DNA from: Pseudalkalibacillus hwajinpoensis
GTDB lineage: Bacteria; Bacillota; Bacilli; Bacillales; Guptibacillaceae
Assembly (NCBI RefSeq): GCF_015234585.1
Contig: NZ_JADFCM010000008.1
Location: 1,550,001 to 1,614,000, forward strand
Reading direction: 5' to 3'
DNA length: 64,000 nucleotides
Shown: positions 1 through 7,367 of the stretch, in pieces
How the letters are laid out: each line of letters starts with the position of its first letter
Position numbering within the stretch: position 1 is the first letter of the stretch
Notes under the pieces: model-generated
The model's database searches: none
The model's input: the letters and a program-made list of their open reading frames with translations, nothing else
What the model was told of the DNA's origin: nothing
Position numbers and translations under genes: made by a program

Positions 1-1
1 T

Positions 2-1282
2 CCAGTGAATCTCTCCGTTAATCCTAATGACTATGAAAACAAATTAAACGTTCGTTTATCGGCAGGGGATTATCCTGATTTGTTTCAAGTTAGTCGAGCT
101 GCTCTAGTAGAATATGCTAACAAAGGTTTACTACTAGACCTTGACCCTTATATGGACGACCTTAAGGAAGTTCAGGATTTTATTGGAGAAGATAATGTTG
201 AAAAAGCGAAGGTAAATGATAAAGTTTATGCGGTGACTGTTCCTGCAAGCATACCTTTCTATACGTACTGGGTTAGGAAAGATTGGTTAGAAACATTGAA
301 CATGGAAATGCCTAAAACAGTAGATGATTTATATGAAGTAGCAAAAGCCTTTCGAGAAGATGATCCAGATGGGAATGGGCAAAAAGATACTTATGGTCTT
401 ACCGGATCAGGAGTAAGCGCTTTCCAACCGATACTTGGTGCTTATGGTGTAGGAATGCCAAAAAGCTTTTATAAAGAAGACGGTGAATTAGTGAACTCAT
501 TTCATGATCCTGATATGAAAGAAGCTCTCACTGCTGTTACGAAGTTTGTTGAAAACGATGTAACGGACCCTGAAATTTTCAGTAATACAGGTAACGAGCC
601 TCAACAAAAAGCGTTTCAAGGTAAATTTGGGATTTTATTTGATGGATGGGCGAATTTAACGAGTGATGCTTATATTGAACAATACAAAGCAGTAGATCCA
701 GATGCTGAGTGGGTACAGCTTCCGGCAATTGAAGGACCTGCAGGAAAATCAGCAGGTACGTGGGATATAGGTCAAGCTAATGGCTTTTATGCTATTCCGA
801 AAGCACTTGAGGACCAACCAGAAAAGCTCGAAAAAATATTTAAACTTCTTAACTATGTAGCATCTGATGAGGGATCTAAACTCGTTCAATATGGAATAGA
901 AGGAGAACATTATAACAAAGAAGACGGCAAGATTGTCCCAACGGACAAACTGGCTGAAGAAGGTGGCTACTTCTGGCTTTACCAATTCACTGGTCGACCT
1001 GAAATGGAGTACCTATCAACGAAATTCTCAAAACAAACGGAATATATCGAAGCTTCCGCAGATGCTCCGCGAATTGAATCTCTAAATGGGTATATTGATT
1101 ATCCAGAGGGCTATAATTCGGCAGATGCTGATCGATTCTCTGAAGAAGAAATGATTAAATTCATAAGTGGACAACGTGACCTTAGTGAGTATGATGAATT
1201 CTTGAATAAATTAGATACAACATTTAATTATCAGATGATGCTTGATAAAGCAGAAGAAGATATTAAGAAACTAGATCAATAA
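2..1282 (+). CDS. Extracellular solute-binding protein, family 1 (ABC importer), 5'-truncated by window edge
   Basis: Substrate-binding protein of an ABC importer, probably for sugars or oligosaccharides (LipO/YtcQ-like group). The reading frame is open to the left edge, so the signal peptide and lipobox lie outside the window; the GTG at position 5 is an internal valine, not a start. The mature region is typical: an early segment with AGDYPDL and KGLLLDLDPYMD, the DPDGNGQKDTYGLT stretch seen in this family, a late FQGKFGILFDGWANL segment, and an acidic C-terminus ending EEDIKKLDQ. The permease genes are not downstream, so they should lie upstream outside the window or elsewhere. Substrate cannot be named from sequence. 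Confidence 0.85.
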   Translation, partial: PVNLSVNPNDYENKLNVRLSAGDYPDLFQVSRAALVEYANKGLLLDLDPYMDDLKEVQDFIGEDNVEKAKVNDKVYAVTVPASIPFYTYWVRKDWLETLNMEMPKTVDDLYEVAKAFREDDPDGNGQKDTYGLTGSGVSAFQPILGAYGVGMPKSFYKEDGELVNSFHDPDMKEALTAVTKFVENDVTDPEIFSNTGNEPQQKAFQGKFGILFDGWANLTSDAYIEQYKAVDPDAEWVQLPAIEGPAGKSAGTWDIGQANGFYAIPKALEDQPEKLEKIFKLLNYVASDEGSKLVQYGIEGEHYNKEDGKIVPTDKLAEEGGYFWLYQFTGRPEMEYLSTKFSKQTEYIEASADAPRIESLNGYIDYPEGYNSADADRFSEEEMIKFISGQRDLSEYDEFLNKLDTTFNYQMMLDKAEEDIKKLDQ

Positions 1283-1295
1283 TTATACTACCAAA

Positions 1296-1336
1296 GAAAC
1301 AGCGCCATCTCTATCAATTGAGAAGGCGCTGTTCTT
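1296..1336. terminator. Bidirectional intrinsic terminator
   Basis: Stem aacagcgcc (1298-1306) pairs with ggcgctgtt (1325-1333) around an 18-base loop, between the binding-protein gene and the convergent lactate permease. A-rich and T-rich flanks could serve both strands. Confidence 0.75.
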
Positions 1337-1345
1337 TAGTAAGAC

Positions 1346-2983
1346 TTAAAGCAGAATAATTGTAATCCATCCAATCACTCCTGTTGCAATAGCATAGAAC
1401 AACATAGGACCAAGTGTCATTCGGATAATGGTTCCTTCTTTTCCAACCATGCCAACCACAGAAGCAGCTGCAACAACGTTTAATACACAAATCATATTTC
1501 CCGCGTTTGCTCCAAGTACTTGAAGCGAAAGAACGAGCTGTTCATTCATTTGAAGCTGATCCGCTACGCTAAATTGAAAAAGTGAAAACATCATGTTGCT
1601 AAATGTCGCACTACCAGAAATGAATGAACCGAGAGCACCGATAAACGGAGCAACAAGTGGCCACGCATCACCTACAGCATTTGCAACAAGTGTCGCTAGC
1701 TCCATTGGCATACTCATGAGATCAGCACCATTAATTCCAGAGTTAATAAAAATCCGAACCATCGGAACAGCTGTCCCAAGTGCTACGACAGTCCCAATCA
1801 TCGTTTTCAATGAATCCAGTACCGTTTTCTGGACAGCCGTTCCGCTCATTTTATGGAGAAATATTGTTATCACTATTACCACAATGAAGATGGTGCCAGG
1901 TAAATATAATGGTTCAAAGGAAGTGCTGATTTCTGTACCAAGAATTTGGTTCCAGCCAACTTTAACTGATCTTAGCCATCCCTTTACCGGAAGGAGGTCC
2001 AAACGCGTTAGCACTAATAATAACGCAACAAGTAAATAGGGAATCCAGGCCAGCCACAAAGGTAGGGTCATTTGAGTGTTTACATTAGGTTCGTTTGTCT
2101 TTTTAAAATCCCACGGCTCATTAGGAAGGAGAAAACCCCTTTTGGCTGCAGGGACGACAATCGAAAGTCCCACGAGACCTCCAATAATAGACGGGAATTC
2201 CGGGCCCAATAAGGTTGCTACGATAAAAGCCGGCAGTGTGAAGCTGAGTCCGGCAAATATAGCGAACTTCCATAAAGAAAGACCATCCTTCCAAGAATGG
2301 TTTTCACCAAAAAAACGTGTTAACATCATGACTAAAATAAGCGGGATAAAAGTACCTACGAAAAGATCAATCATGACAGCACTTTGAGTGACTGCCTGCA
2401 AATATTCAGGCATCGATTGCTGTCCAATGGAAGCTGTTACTTGATTCGCGACAGCTGAACCCTGTCGGAGTCCTTGATCTACACCGACGATAATTGGTGT
2501 TCCAACGGCGCCAAAAGAAACAGGGCTGCTGTCAGCAATAAGGGCCATCGCAACTGCGGCAAGTGGAGGAAATCCTAATGCCACAAGCAGAGGGGCTCCG
2601 ATTGCAGCAGGAGTTCCAAATCCTGCTGCCCCTTCAATAAATGCCCCAAATAACCAGGCGATAATAATTAGCTGAACCCTTCGATCCATGGATATTCCCA
2701 TAAATCCCGTGCGAATTGCGTCAATCGCTCCGCTATTTCGTAGCGTGTTTAATAATAAAATCGCTCCGAATACAATCCAAATAATCGACAAAGCTATGAT
2801 TAACCCTTCAATGAATGCTGCTGTCATTTGTATCATTGGTATTTTCCATATAGTATAGGCCATTAATGCGGTGAGGAGTAAACTTCCCGGCATAGCTTTC
2901 GTTGCAGGTAAACGCAAAAGAACAAGTAAGATAAACACCGCTAAAATAGGAGTTAATGCTGTAAAAAGTTGAAGTCCGTTCAT
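1346..2983 (-). CDS. lctP: L-lactate permease
   Basis: Proton-coupled L-lactate (and glycolate) transporter of the LctP/LldP family in the cytoplasmic membrane. About 545 residues with a dozen or more hydrophobic segments, normal for the family. Family-typical stretches are visible: [40 protein letters not shown] and a late [18 protein letters not shown] start at the ATG for MNGLQ because an AAAGGTG ribosome site lies about six bases ahead; an ATG further upstream, at 3028, would start inside the palindrome. No lactate dehydrogenase gene is adjacent, so the gene is probably monocistronic. Regulation is likely through the two TGTGA-N6-TCAC sites just upstream. Confidence 0.93.
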   Translation of the reverse strand: MNGLQLFTALTPILAVFILLVLLRLPATKAMPGSLLLTALMAYTIWKIPMIQMTAAFIEGLIIALSIIWIVFGAILLLNTLRNSGAIDAIRTGFMGISMDRRVQLIIIAWLFGAFIEGAAGFGTPAAIGAPLLVALGFPPLAAVAMALIADSSPVSFGAVGTPIIVGVDQGLRQGSAVANQVTASIGQQSMPEYLQAVTQSAVMIDLFVGTFIPLILVMMLTRFFGENHSWKDGLSLWKFAIFAGLSFTLPAFIVATLLGPEFPSIIGGLVGLSIVVPAAKRGFLLPNEPWDFKKTNEPNVNTQMTLPLWLAWIPYLLVALLLVLTRLDLLPVKGWLRSVKVGWNQILGTEISTSFEPLYLPGTIFIVVIVITIFLHKMSGTAVQKTVLDSLKTMIGTVVALGTAVPMVRIFINSGINGADLMSMPMELATLVANAVGDAWPLVAPFIGALGSFISGSATFSNMMFSLFQFSVADQLQMNEQLVLSLQVLGANAGNMICVLNVVAAASVVGMVGKEGTIIRMTLGPMLFYAIATGVIGWITIILL

Positions 2984-2999
2984 TTTCATCACCTTTTCT

Positions 3000-3043
3000 C
3001 GTATATGCTTATATGTGACGTCTTTCACATATAAGCATATACG
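3000..3043 (-). promoter_or_regulatory. 19-bp perfect inverted repeat with TGTGA-N6-TCACA core before lctP
   Basis: Arms at 3000-3018 and 3025-3043 are exact reverse complements, separated by six bases (cgtctt). The centre TGTGA-N6-TCACA (3014-3029) fits the CRP/FNR half-site pattern and also resembles the redox repressor Rex operator (TTGTGA-N6-TCACAA), although the flanking base differs. It lies in the 5' leader just ahead of the lctP ribosome site, so it could be an operator, a hairpin in the mRNA, or both. On the minus strand TATGCT (3039-3034) could be the -10 element. Confidence 0.7.
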
Positions 3044-3060
3044 AAATACAGTTCCCCATA

Positions 3061-3076
3061 TGTGATAAAAGTCACT
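3061..3076 (-). promoter_or_regulatory. FNR-type site TGTGA-N6-TCACT upstream of lctP
   Basis: The 16-mer matches the B. subtilis Fnr pattern TGTGA-N6-TCACT exactly. Its centre (3068.5) would be at about -41.5 relative to a start near 3027, if TATGCT at 3039-3034 is the -10. That is the usual place for a class II FNR/CRP activator. The transcription start is inferred, not seen. Confidence 0.6.
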
Positions 3077-3153
3077 CTTCTAGTAAACCATTAAACCTAA
3101 CAATAAAAAATCTGGTAAAATAACTGTGAAGCAATAATGAAGGAGCTGCTAAT

Positions 3154-3384
3154 ATGCTAAAAAAGGTAGATTATTTTTTCTATCCAGTCGAAGTTACTCA
3201 GCCCACTGGAGCAGAGGTGACGTATTACTGGGAAATTAGCGTGGCGGAATACGAAGGCAAAATCTATGCTTATGCCAAGGCAGATGAATTCGGAAGAAAA
3301 ATCCGCTGGCATCAGAGTGATCAGCCTGACAAAGAAAGTGCTCTTGCTGTCATTCAAGAAAAGTGCAAATCGCAAAGCAAATAG
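3154..3384 (+). CDS. Small uncharacterised protein (76 aa)
   Basis: Not recognised. A soluble, slightly acidic-to-neutral protein rich in aromatic residues (YFFYPVEV, TYYWEI, KIYAYAKAD). No signal peptide, membrane segment, cysteine pair or HTH; one Cys near the C-terminus. A ribosome site (AAGGAG) precedes the ATG and a strong terminator follows directly, so it is a real single gene. It is divergent from lctP and shares that intergenic region, so the TGTGA sites could affect it too. Confidence 0.7.
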   Translation: MLKKVDYFFYPVEVTQPTGAEVTYYWEISVAEYEGKIYAYAKADEFGRKIRWHQSDQPDKESALAVIQEKCKSQSK

Positions 3385-3387
3385 CCT

Positions 3388-3424
3388 AAAAGCTAACGAA
3401 GCATATTTCGTTAGCTTTTTACTT
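3388..3424 (+). terminator. Intrinsic terminator
   Basis: Perfect 13-bp stem (3388-3400 with 3407-3419), six-base loop, followed by Ts. Confidence 0.9.
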
Positions 3425-3524
3425 TTAGCACATCATTACATATTCAAGCTGTTCAATTTAACATGCGTTCGATACATTCAGGGTAGGATGTTAAAAAGAG
3501 GCAACAAGATAGGGTGATGAAAAT

Positions 3525-4127
3525 ATGAATCAGAAAATCATAATCCTTAGCACACTTTTATTAGCTCATATTCTGCTTTTTTTAAGCTTTGTTCGGTTCC
3601 CAGGAACATTTTGGCCTGTTTTTACAGTAACACTAGCCATCTTAATTTTCTTAAGTGTTAAAGCAGGCGCACTTAAGTTCAAAAAAATCACGTTCAAACA
3701 TTGGCTTTATATCGTCATTAGTGCCCTATTTCTATATATACTTTCCTATGTAGGGATAGAGGGAATCAAGTGGGTTTATCCCTCTTTATTCGAAGAGATG
3801 GAGCGGTTTTATGATGTGGTCCAACCCGTAAAAGCCTGACATTTCATTAGTCTTGTACTGATCGTCATTCCTGGAGAAGAAATCTACTGGCGAGGATATA
3901 TTCAGCAACAGTTAAAGAAGTACAAAGAGGGAGACACCATCCTTATAGCGACCATTTTATATGCGACGGCTCATCTTTATTCCGATGCGTATTTATTAGT
4001 ACTAGCTGCAATCGGAGGTGGAATGGCCTGGGGATGGCTTTATGAAAAAACAAAGAACTTCTGGGTGCCATTATTATCACATATTCTCTTTGATTTACTC
4101 ATTTTAGTTATTATTCCATTACTGTAA
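3525..4127 (+). pseudogene. CPBP-family intramembrane metalloprotease with in-frame TGA
   Basis: Two open stretches lie in the same frame, separated by one TGA at 3837-3839. The first 104 codons give a hydrophobic protein with about three membrane segments. The frame reopens at 3840 and runs to a TAA at 4125-4127, encoding the catalytic part of a CPBP (CAAX-type, Abi) protease: GEEIYWRG carries the EExxxR motif, then ATAHLYSDA and LLSHILFDL with the two conserved histidines. Without the stop the product would be 200 residues, normal for this family. A single TGG-to-TGA change (Trp105) would explain it. The first part alone lacks every catalytic residue. I call it a pseudogene; a sequencing error or TGA-C readthrough are the alternatives. 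RBS AGGGTGA precedes the ATG. Confidence 0.85.
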
Positions 4128-4138
4128 GTAACACGACT

Positions 4139-4175
4139 AAAGACTTTTCCAGAAGGGAAAGGTCTTTCTTTGTTT
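4139..4175 (+). terminator. Intrinsic terminator after the CPBP gene
   Basis: Stem 4139-4150 with 4156-4167 (12 bp, one G-U pair), followed by a T-rich tail. Confidence 0.8.
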
Positions 4176-4281
4176 TATAAACTTAGTTACTATATGTTAC
4201 AGTCTAATAGGTAAACGAGCGAAGCTTCTTGAAAACATAGGCTATTTTAGACTATATACTTCACTATTCTGGACTAAGCGG

Positions 4282-4310
4282 TTGCGACTTGGTTATACTT
4301 CTAGTAGTAT
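4282..4310 (+). promoter_or_regulatory. Probable sigma-A promoter for rlmN
   Basis: TTGCGA (4282-4287), 17-base spacer, TAGTAT (4305-4310), about 38 bases ahead of the rlmN start. Inferred from spacing and similarity only. Confidence 0.4.
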
Positions 4311-4347
4311 TAGACTGAATGGCTAAGAATTGAAAAGAGGGTTATAA

Positions 4348-5415
4348 ATGAAAGAATCTATATACGGATTAACGTTTGATCAGCTAACTGAATGGTTGCT
4401 AGAACGTGGTCACAAAAAATTCCGTGCCTCCCAAGTATGGGATTGGCTCTATAAAAAGCGTGTTAAAGAATTTTCTCAAATGAATAACGTAAACAAAGAC
4501 TGTATCAAACTTTTGGAAGAAAACTTTGCGATTCAGACATTAACTCAGGAAATCAAGCAGGAATCTTCTGACGGTACGATCAAGTTCTTGTTCAAATTAC
4601 AAGACGGGAACGTTATTGAAACGGTACTCATGCGTTTCCATTACGGTCAATCTGTTTGTGTAACGACACAAGTAGGGTGTAATATCGGTTGTTCCTTCTG
4701 TGCAAGTGGACTTCTTAAGAAGAGCCGTGACCTTACAAGCGGTGAGATTGTTGAGCAAATCATGAACGTGCAACACGCACTTGATGAAAAGGCGAATGAA
4801 GAACGCGTAAGTCATATTGTTATTATGGGAATCGGTGAACCTTTCGATAACTATGATAATATGATGGACTTCCTTCACATCGTTAATTCTCAAAAAGGAC
4901 TTTGTATTGGTGCGCGCCACATTACGGTTTCAACAAGTGGTCTTGCGAAGCAAATTTACGACTTTGCCAATGAAGATCTTCAAGTGAACCTTGCGATTTC
5001 TCTACATGCTCCTAATGATGAGTTGCGTACGAAGATTATGAAAATCAATAAGGCTTATCCGCTTGGAAAATTAATGCCTGCGATTGATTATTATCTTGAG
5101 AAAACCAACCGCAGAATTACGTTTGAGTATATTATGTTGAGAGACGTCAATGATCACGTAGAAGAAGCGAAACAACTTGCGAATCTTCTCGCTGACAAAC
5201 GTCATCTTTCTTACGTAAACTTGATTCCATACAATCCAGTTGATGACCACTCTTATCAGCGTAGTGAAAAAGAATCGATTCTTGCGTTCTATGATACGCT
5301 TAAGAAAAACGGTATTAACTGTGTGATCCGTCATGAGAACGGAACAGATATCGATGCTGCATGCGGTCAGCTTCGCAGTAAACAAGTAAAGAAACTTGAA
5401 AATGCAGGTAAATAA
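4348..5415 (+). CDS. rlmN: 23S rRNA (adenine-2503-C2)-methyltransferase
   Basis: Radical-SAM enzyme that methylates C2 of A2503 in 23S rRNA and A37 of some tRNAs. The 4Fe-4S triad CxxxCxxC is at C111, C115 and C118; the methyl-carrying cysteine near the C-terminus is in DIDAACGQL (C339). Further family marks are [21 protein letters not shown] and [10 protein letters not shown]. 355 residues, standard for RlmN. The antibiotic-resistance relative Cfr shares this fold, but the N-terminal region and GIGEPF motif fit RlmN. Ribosome site AAGAGGG precedes the ATG. Monocistronic, with its own terminator. Confidence 0.93.
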   Translation: MKESIYGLTFDQLTEWLLERGHKKFRASQVWDWLYKKRVKEFSQMNNVNKDCIKLLEENFAIQTLTQEIKQESSDGTIKFLFKLQDGNVIETVLMRFHYGQSVCVTTQVGCNIGCSFCASGLLKKSRDLTSGEIVEQIMNVQHALDEKANEERVSHIVIMGIGEPFDNYDNMMDFLHIVNSQKGLCIGARHITVSTSGLAKQIYDFANEDLQVNLAISLHAPNDELRTKIMKINKAYPLGKLMPAIDYYLEKTNRRITFEYIMLRDVNDHVEEAKQLANLLADKRHLSYVNLIPYNPVDDHSYQRSEKESILAFYDTLKKNGINCVIRHENGTDIDAACGQLRSKQVKKLENAGK

Positions 5416-5422
5416 TTCAATT

Positions 5423-5454
5423 AAGACGCACCTTTAACGGTGCGTCTTTTTTAT
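5423..5454 (+). terminator. Intrinsic terminator of rlmN
   Basis: Perfect 10-bp stem aagacgcacc (5423-5432) with ggtgcgtctt (5439-5448), T tail. Confidence 0.93.
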
Positions 5455-5551
5455 GTATAGTAGGTGACACACTCTCAAACGGGGGAAGCATACACTGTAA
5501 ACAAAAACGTTTATTTTTAGAAAATAGATGTTTATATATGGGAGATGAATT

Positions 5552-5932
5552 ATGAAAGGATTTATTATTGTCCTTTGTTTTCTCTTTTTATGGATTGCTT
5601 CAGGTATTTCTTCCGATTATAACCGCTCAAATCCACCTTTCGAATTAAGTGGTGAGGAAGCAAGCGTAAGATCTGGTTACAATTACCTTCACGTCATCAT
5701 GACGAACGATCAATTATCAAGATTGGACGTTTATGATCAAAATGGTCATCTTGTGAAGGTTTATCATGAGGAAAGCTTAAAAGAGCTCTATCCATCTGCT
5801 ACCTATCTCAATGCAGAAATTGATGATGATAAATTGTATCTCATTTTTGAAGAAGAGAACGGTCAAATCATTTCAAAAAGGATTGTCGTGGGGGCGAGAG
5901 GATCTTTATCGTTTATGCCTGAAAGAAAATAG
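5552..5932 (+). CDS. Small secreted or membrane-anchored protein, unknown function
   Basis: Not recognised. The first ~20 residues form a hydrophobic signal sequence (FIIVLCFLFLWIASGIS), so the product is exported or anchored by its N-terminus. There is no lipobox cysteine after the hydrophobic core. The rest (about 105 residues) is charged and predicted beta-rich, for example YLHVIMTNDQLSRLDVYDQNG and KLYLIFEEENGQ. RBS GGGAGATG is close ahead of the ATG. It converges on the spore-appendage gene at 5952. Confidence 0.65.
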   Translation: MKGFIIVLCFLFLWIASGISSDYNRSNPPFELSGEEASVRSGYNYLHVIMTNDQLSRLDVYDQNGHLVKVYHEESLKELYPSATYLNAEIDDDKLYLIFEEENGQIISKRIVVGARGSLSFMPERK

Positions 5933-5951
5933 AAAGGGCTGATAGAATAGA

Positions 5952-6446
5952 TCAGCACCCTCCATGACACTCCTTGTTCACACAGTCTTGTTTCTTATGT
6001 GACTTCTTTTTATATCCCTTTACATGGTAATAAATAGTTAGACAATAGCGCCCCGTACAGACGGAGTGCTTCTTATGTCCATGGGGGTGTTGAATAGAAC
6101 CGGTTTCTTTTCGACGATCTCTTGCTACAATCGTTACTTTACACAGTTGTTGATATGTTCTCGTTCTCGTATTTCCCTCTGGCACATAAAATGCGGGTTC
6201 ATGACAGTGATCAATTAATACCTCGACTTCCTCACAAACCCCACCATCGTAATAAATTGATAGAGTTCCTGATACTGGTCCTATATCTCCAACCGCCTCC
6301 CATATTGGGGCATAAGGGTTGAGAAGTGGATCAATTCGAAAGACGCCACAGATATTTTCTTCCACCAGCTCTCCCTTTGATTGATGGGGACGACGCCTTT
6401 CACATAAGGGGTGATCTTCTTGAAACAACGATTTACTTCTTGACAT
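5952..6446 (-). CDS. Endospore appendage protein (Ena type, DUF3992)
   Basis: Resembles the subunits of Ena pili, disulfide-linked fibres on Bacillus spores. Family features seen: an ICGVF start of the core, a beta-rich middle with GPVSGTLSIYYDGG, PEGNTRTRTYQQL, and the end motif CTGRYCLTIYYHV. Nine or so cysteines are spread through the protein, fitting cross-linking. The last ~20 residues are a Lys/His/Cys-rich tail (KKSHKKQDC, ECHGGC) and residues ~115-130 are His-rich (QHPHGHKKHS); both look like additions to the usual core. RBS AAGGATG precedes the ATG. It follows another Cys-containing beta-rich gene on the same strand. Fibre formation is inferred from family resemblance. Confidence 0.72.
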   Translation of the reverse strand: MSRSKSLFQEDHPLCERRRPHQSKGELVEENICGVFRIDPLLNPYAPIWEAVGDIGPVSGTLSIYYDGGVCEEVEVLIDHCHEPAFYVPEGNTRTRTYQQLCKVTIVARDRRKETGSIQHPHGHKKHSVCTGRYCLTIYYHVKGYKKKSHKKQDCVNKECHGGC

Positions 6447-6616
6447 AAGAGCACATCCTTAAACTTCCTTTTATATAGTAAATGCATGGACATTTGTTTT
6501 GTATAGATAAGCGTCCAAGTCCATCCAAAAATAAGTATGACAAAAATCATTATTCCTATTTATTGAAATAGCTTATTTAGCTTTCGTTTTTCATTTTTAA
6601 ACGAAATTAACGAAAT

Positions 6617-6652
6617 AAAAAAACACTCTCCGTCGTAGGACTTCATCGAGTG
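6617..6652 (-). terminator. Probable terminator after the 6660-7103 gene
   Basis: Outer stem CACTC/GAGTG with an internal GTC-CTAC-GAC hairpin, followed on the minus strand by seven Ts. It would separate the two spore genes or only partly stop transcription between them. Confidence 0.5.
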
Positions 6653-6659
6653 CAATAGA

Positions 6660-7103
6660 TTATAATCCTGCTGTATATTGAAGATCCATTTCAACAGTAG
6701 CTGTACAGAAAACATCTGGGGTTGGAGGCGTAGCAGAAGTACACTGAATTTGAATCAATGTTACGTTCGTTAGTTCTAATACTAAAGAAGATTGTGCATC
6801 AACCGTATACTCAATTGCAGCGCCTGTGTCATCCGTTACAATGAGGGTCATAACGCAATCATTTGCTACTGAACTAGTATTGATGATTGATAAAATTCCG
6901 CTAGCTAATGAAGGAGCTGGAGTACCTGCTGGAGCAACAAAAAGGTTTACGGGAACAGCCGGGTCAACTGATGTATCTTGACATATAGTACGAATTGGAA
7001 GACATCTTTTAATAGCCATTAACGTTGGGTTGTTACCAAAGAAGTTCGGAGTGGAACAAGGGGCAGGACAGCAAAACGATGAAGCTGAGTTTGAATTACA
7101 CAT
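6660..7103 (-). CDS. Cysteine-containing beta-rich protein, possible spore appendage or coat component
   Basis: 147 residues. The N-terminus is Ser/Cys-rich with FCCPAPC at ~10-16, reminiscent of the cysteine connector of Ena subunits, but spacing to the next cysteine (C34) does not fit the published Ena connector pattern. The body looks like a beta sandwich: GILSIINTSS, CVMTLIVTDD, SLVLELTNVTLIQIQC, and a last strand TVEMDLQYTAGL. These resemble the order of strands in Ena/DUF3992 cores but lack the final GxFCLxxxY motif. Strong RBS AGGAGG. On the minus strand CATACATT (near 7150) resembles a mother-cell sigma-E -10. Spore role is inferred from neighbour and composition. Confidence 0.45.
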   Translation of the reverse strand: MCNSNSASSFCCPAPCSTPNFFGNNPTLMAIKRCLPIRTICQDTSVDPAVPVNLFVAPAGTPAPSLASGILSIINTSSVANDCVMTLIVTDDTGAAIEYTVDAQSSLVLELTNVTLIQIQCTSATPPTPDVFCTATVEMDLQYTAGL

Positions 7104-7367
7104 AACGTATTTCCTCCTGAAGATTTTTATTTTTTCTTTACATCCTCAATGTATGTCCCAGGATATGTACATGTATAAACGGATGTCCAAGTTTTACGAA
7201 TTAAGTTAATTAAACTTGAAAAAATGTTTAATTAGGTCCATTCACCCGTGTCTCCTGAAGCATTTTCTACTATTTTCAAACTTTTTATTTGACTTCCAAA
7301 CATTTATTAACAATTGTAGGTAAACTAATATTGGGTAAAATGCTTCAATACTTAAGGGGGAATACAT

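Noticed and set aside
1593..2387. Plus-strand frames opposite lctP
   Set aside because: Antisense shadows of a clear membrane transporter; Arg/Ser/Thr/Pro-rich composition typical of reversed hydrophobic codons.
3837..3839. TGA in the CPBP gene as selenocysteine or recoding site
   Set aside because: No selenocysteine machinery or stem-loop is evident, and the position is a hydrophobic or aromatic site, not catalytic.
4348..5415. Could the rRNA methyltransferase be Cfr (antibiotic resistance)?
   Set aside because: The N-terminal region and GIGEPF motif match RlmN, length fits, and no mobile context is present.
6281..6550. 89-codon minus-strand frame overlapping the Ena-type gene
   Set aside because: Overlaps the well-supported 5952-6446 gene, has no ribosome site and no recognisable domain.
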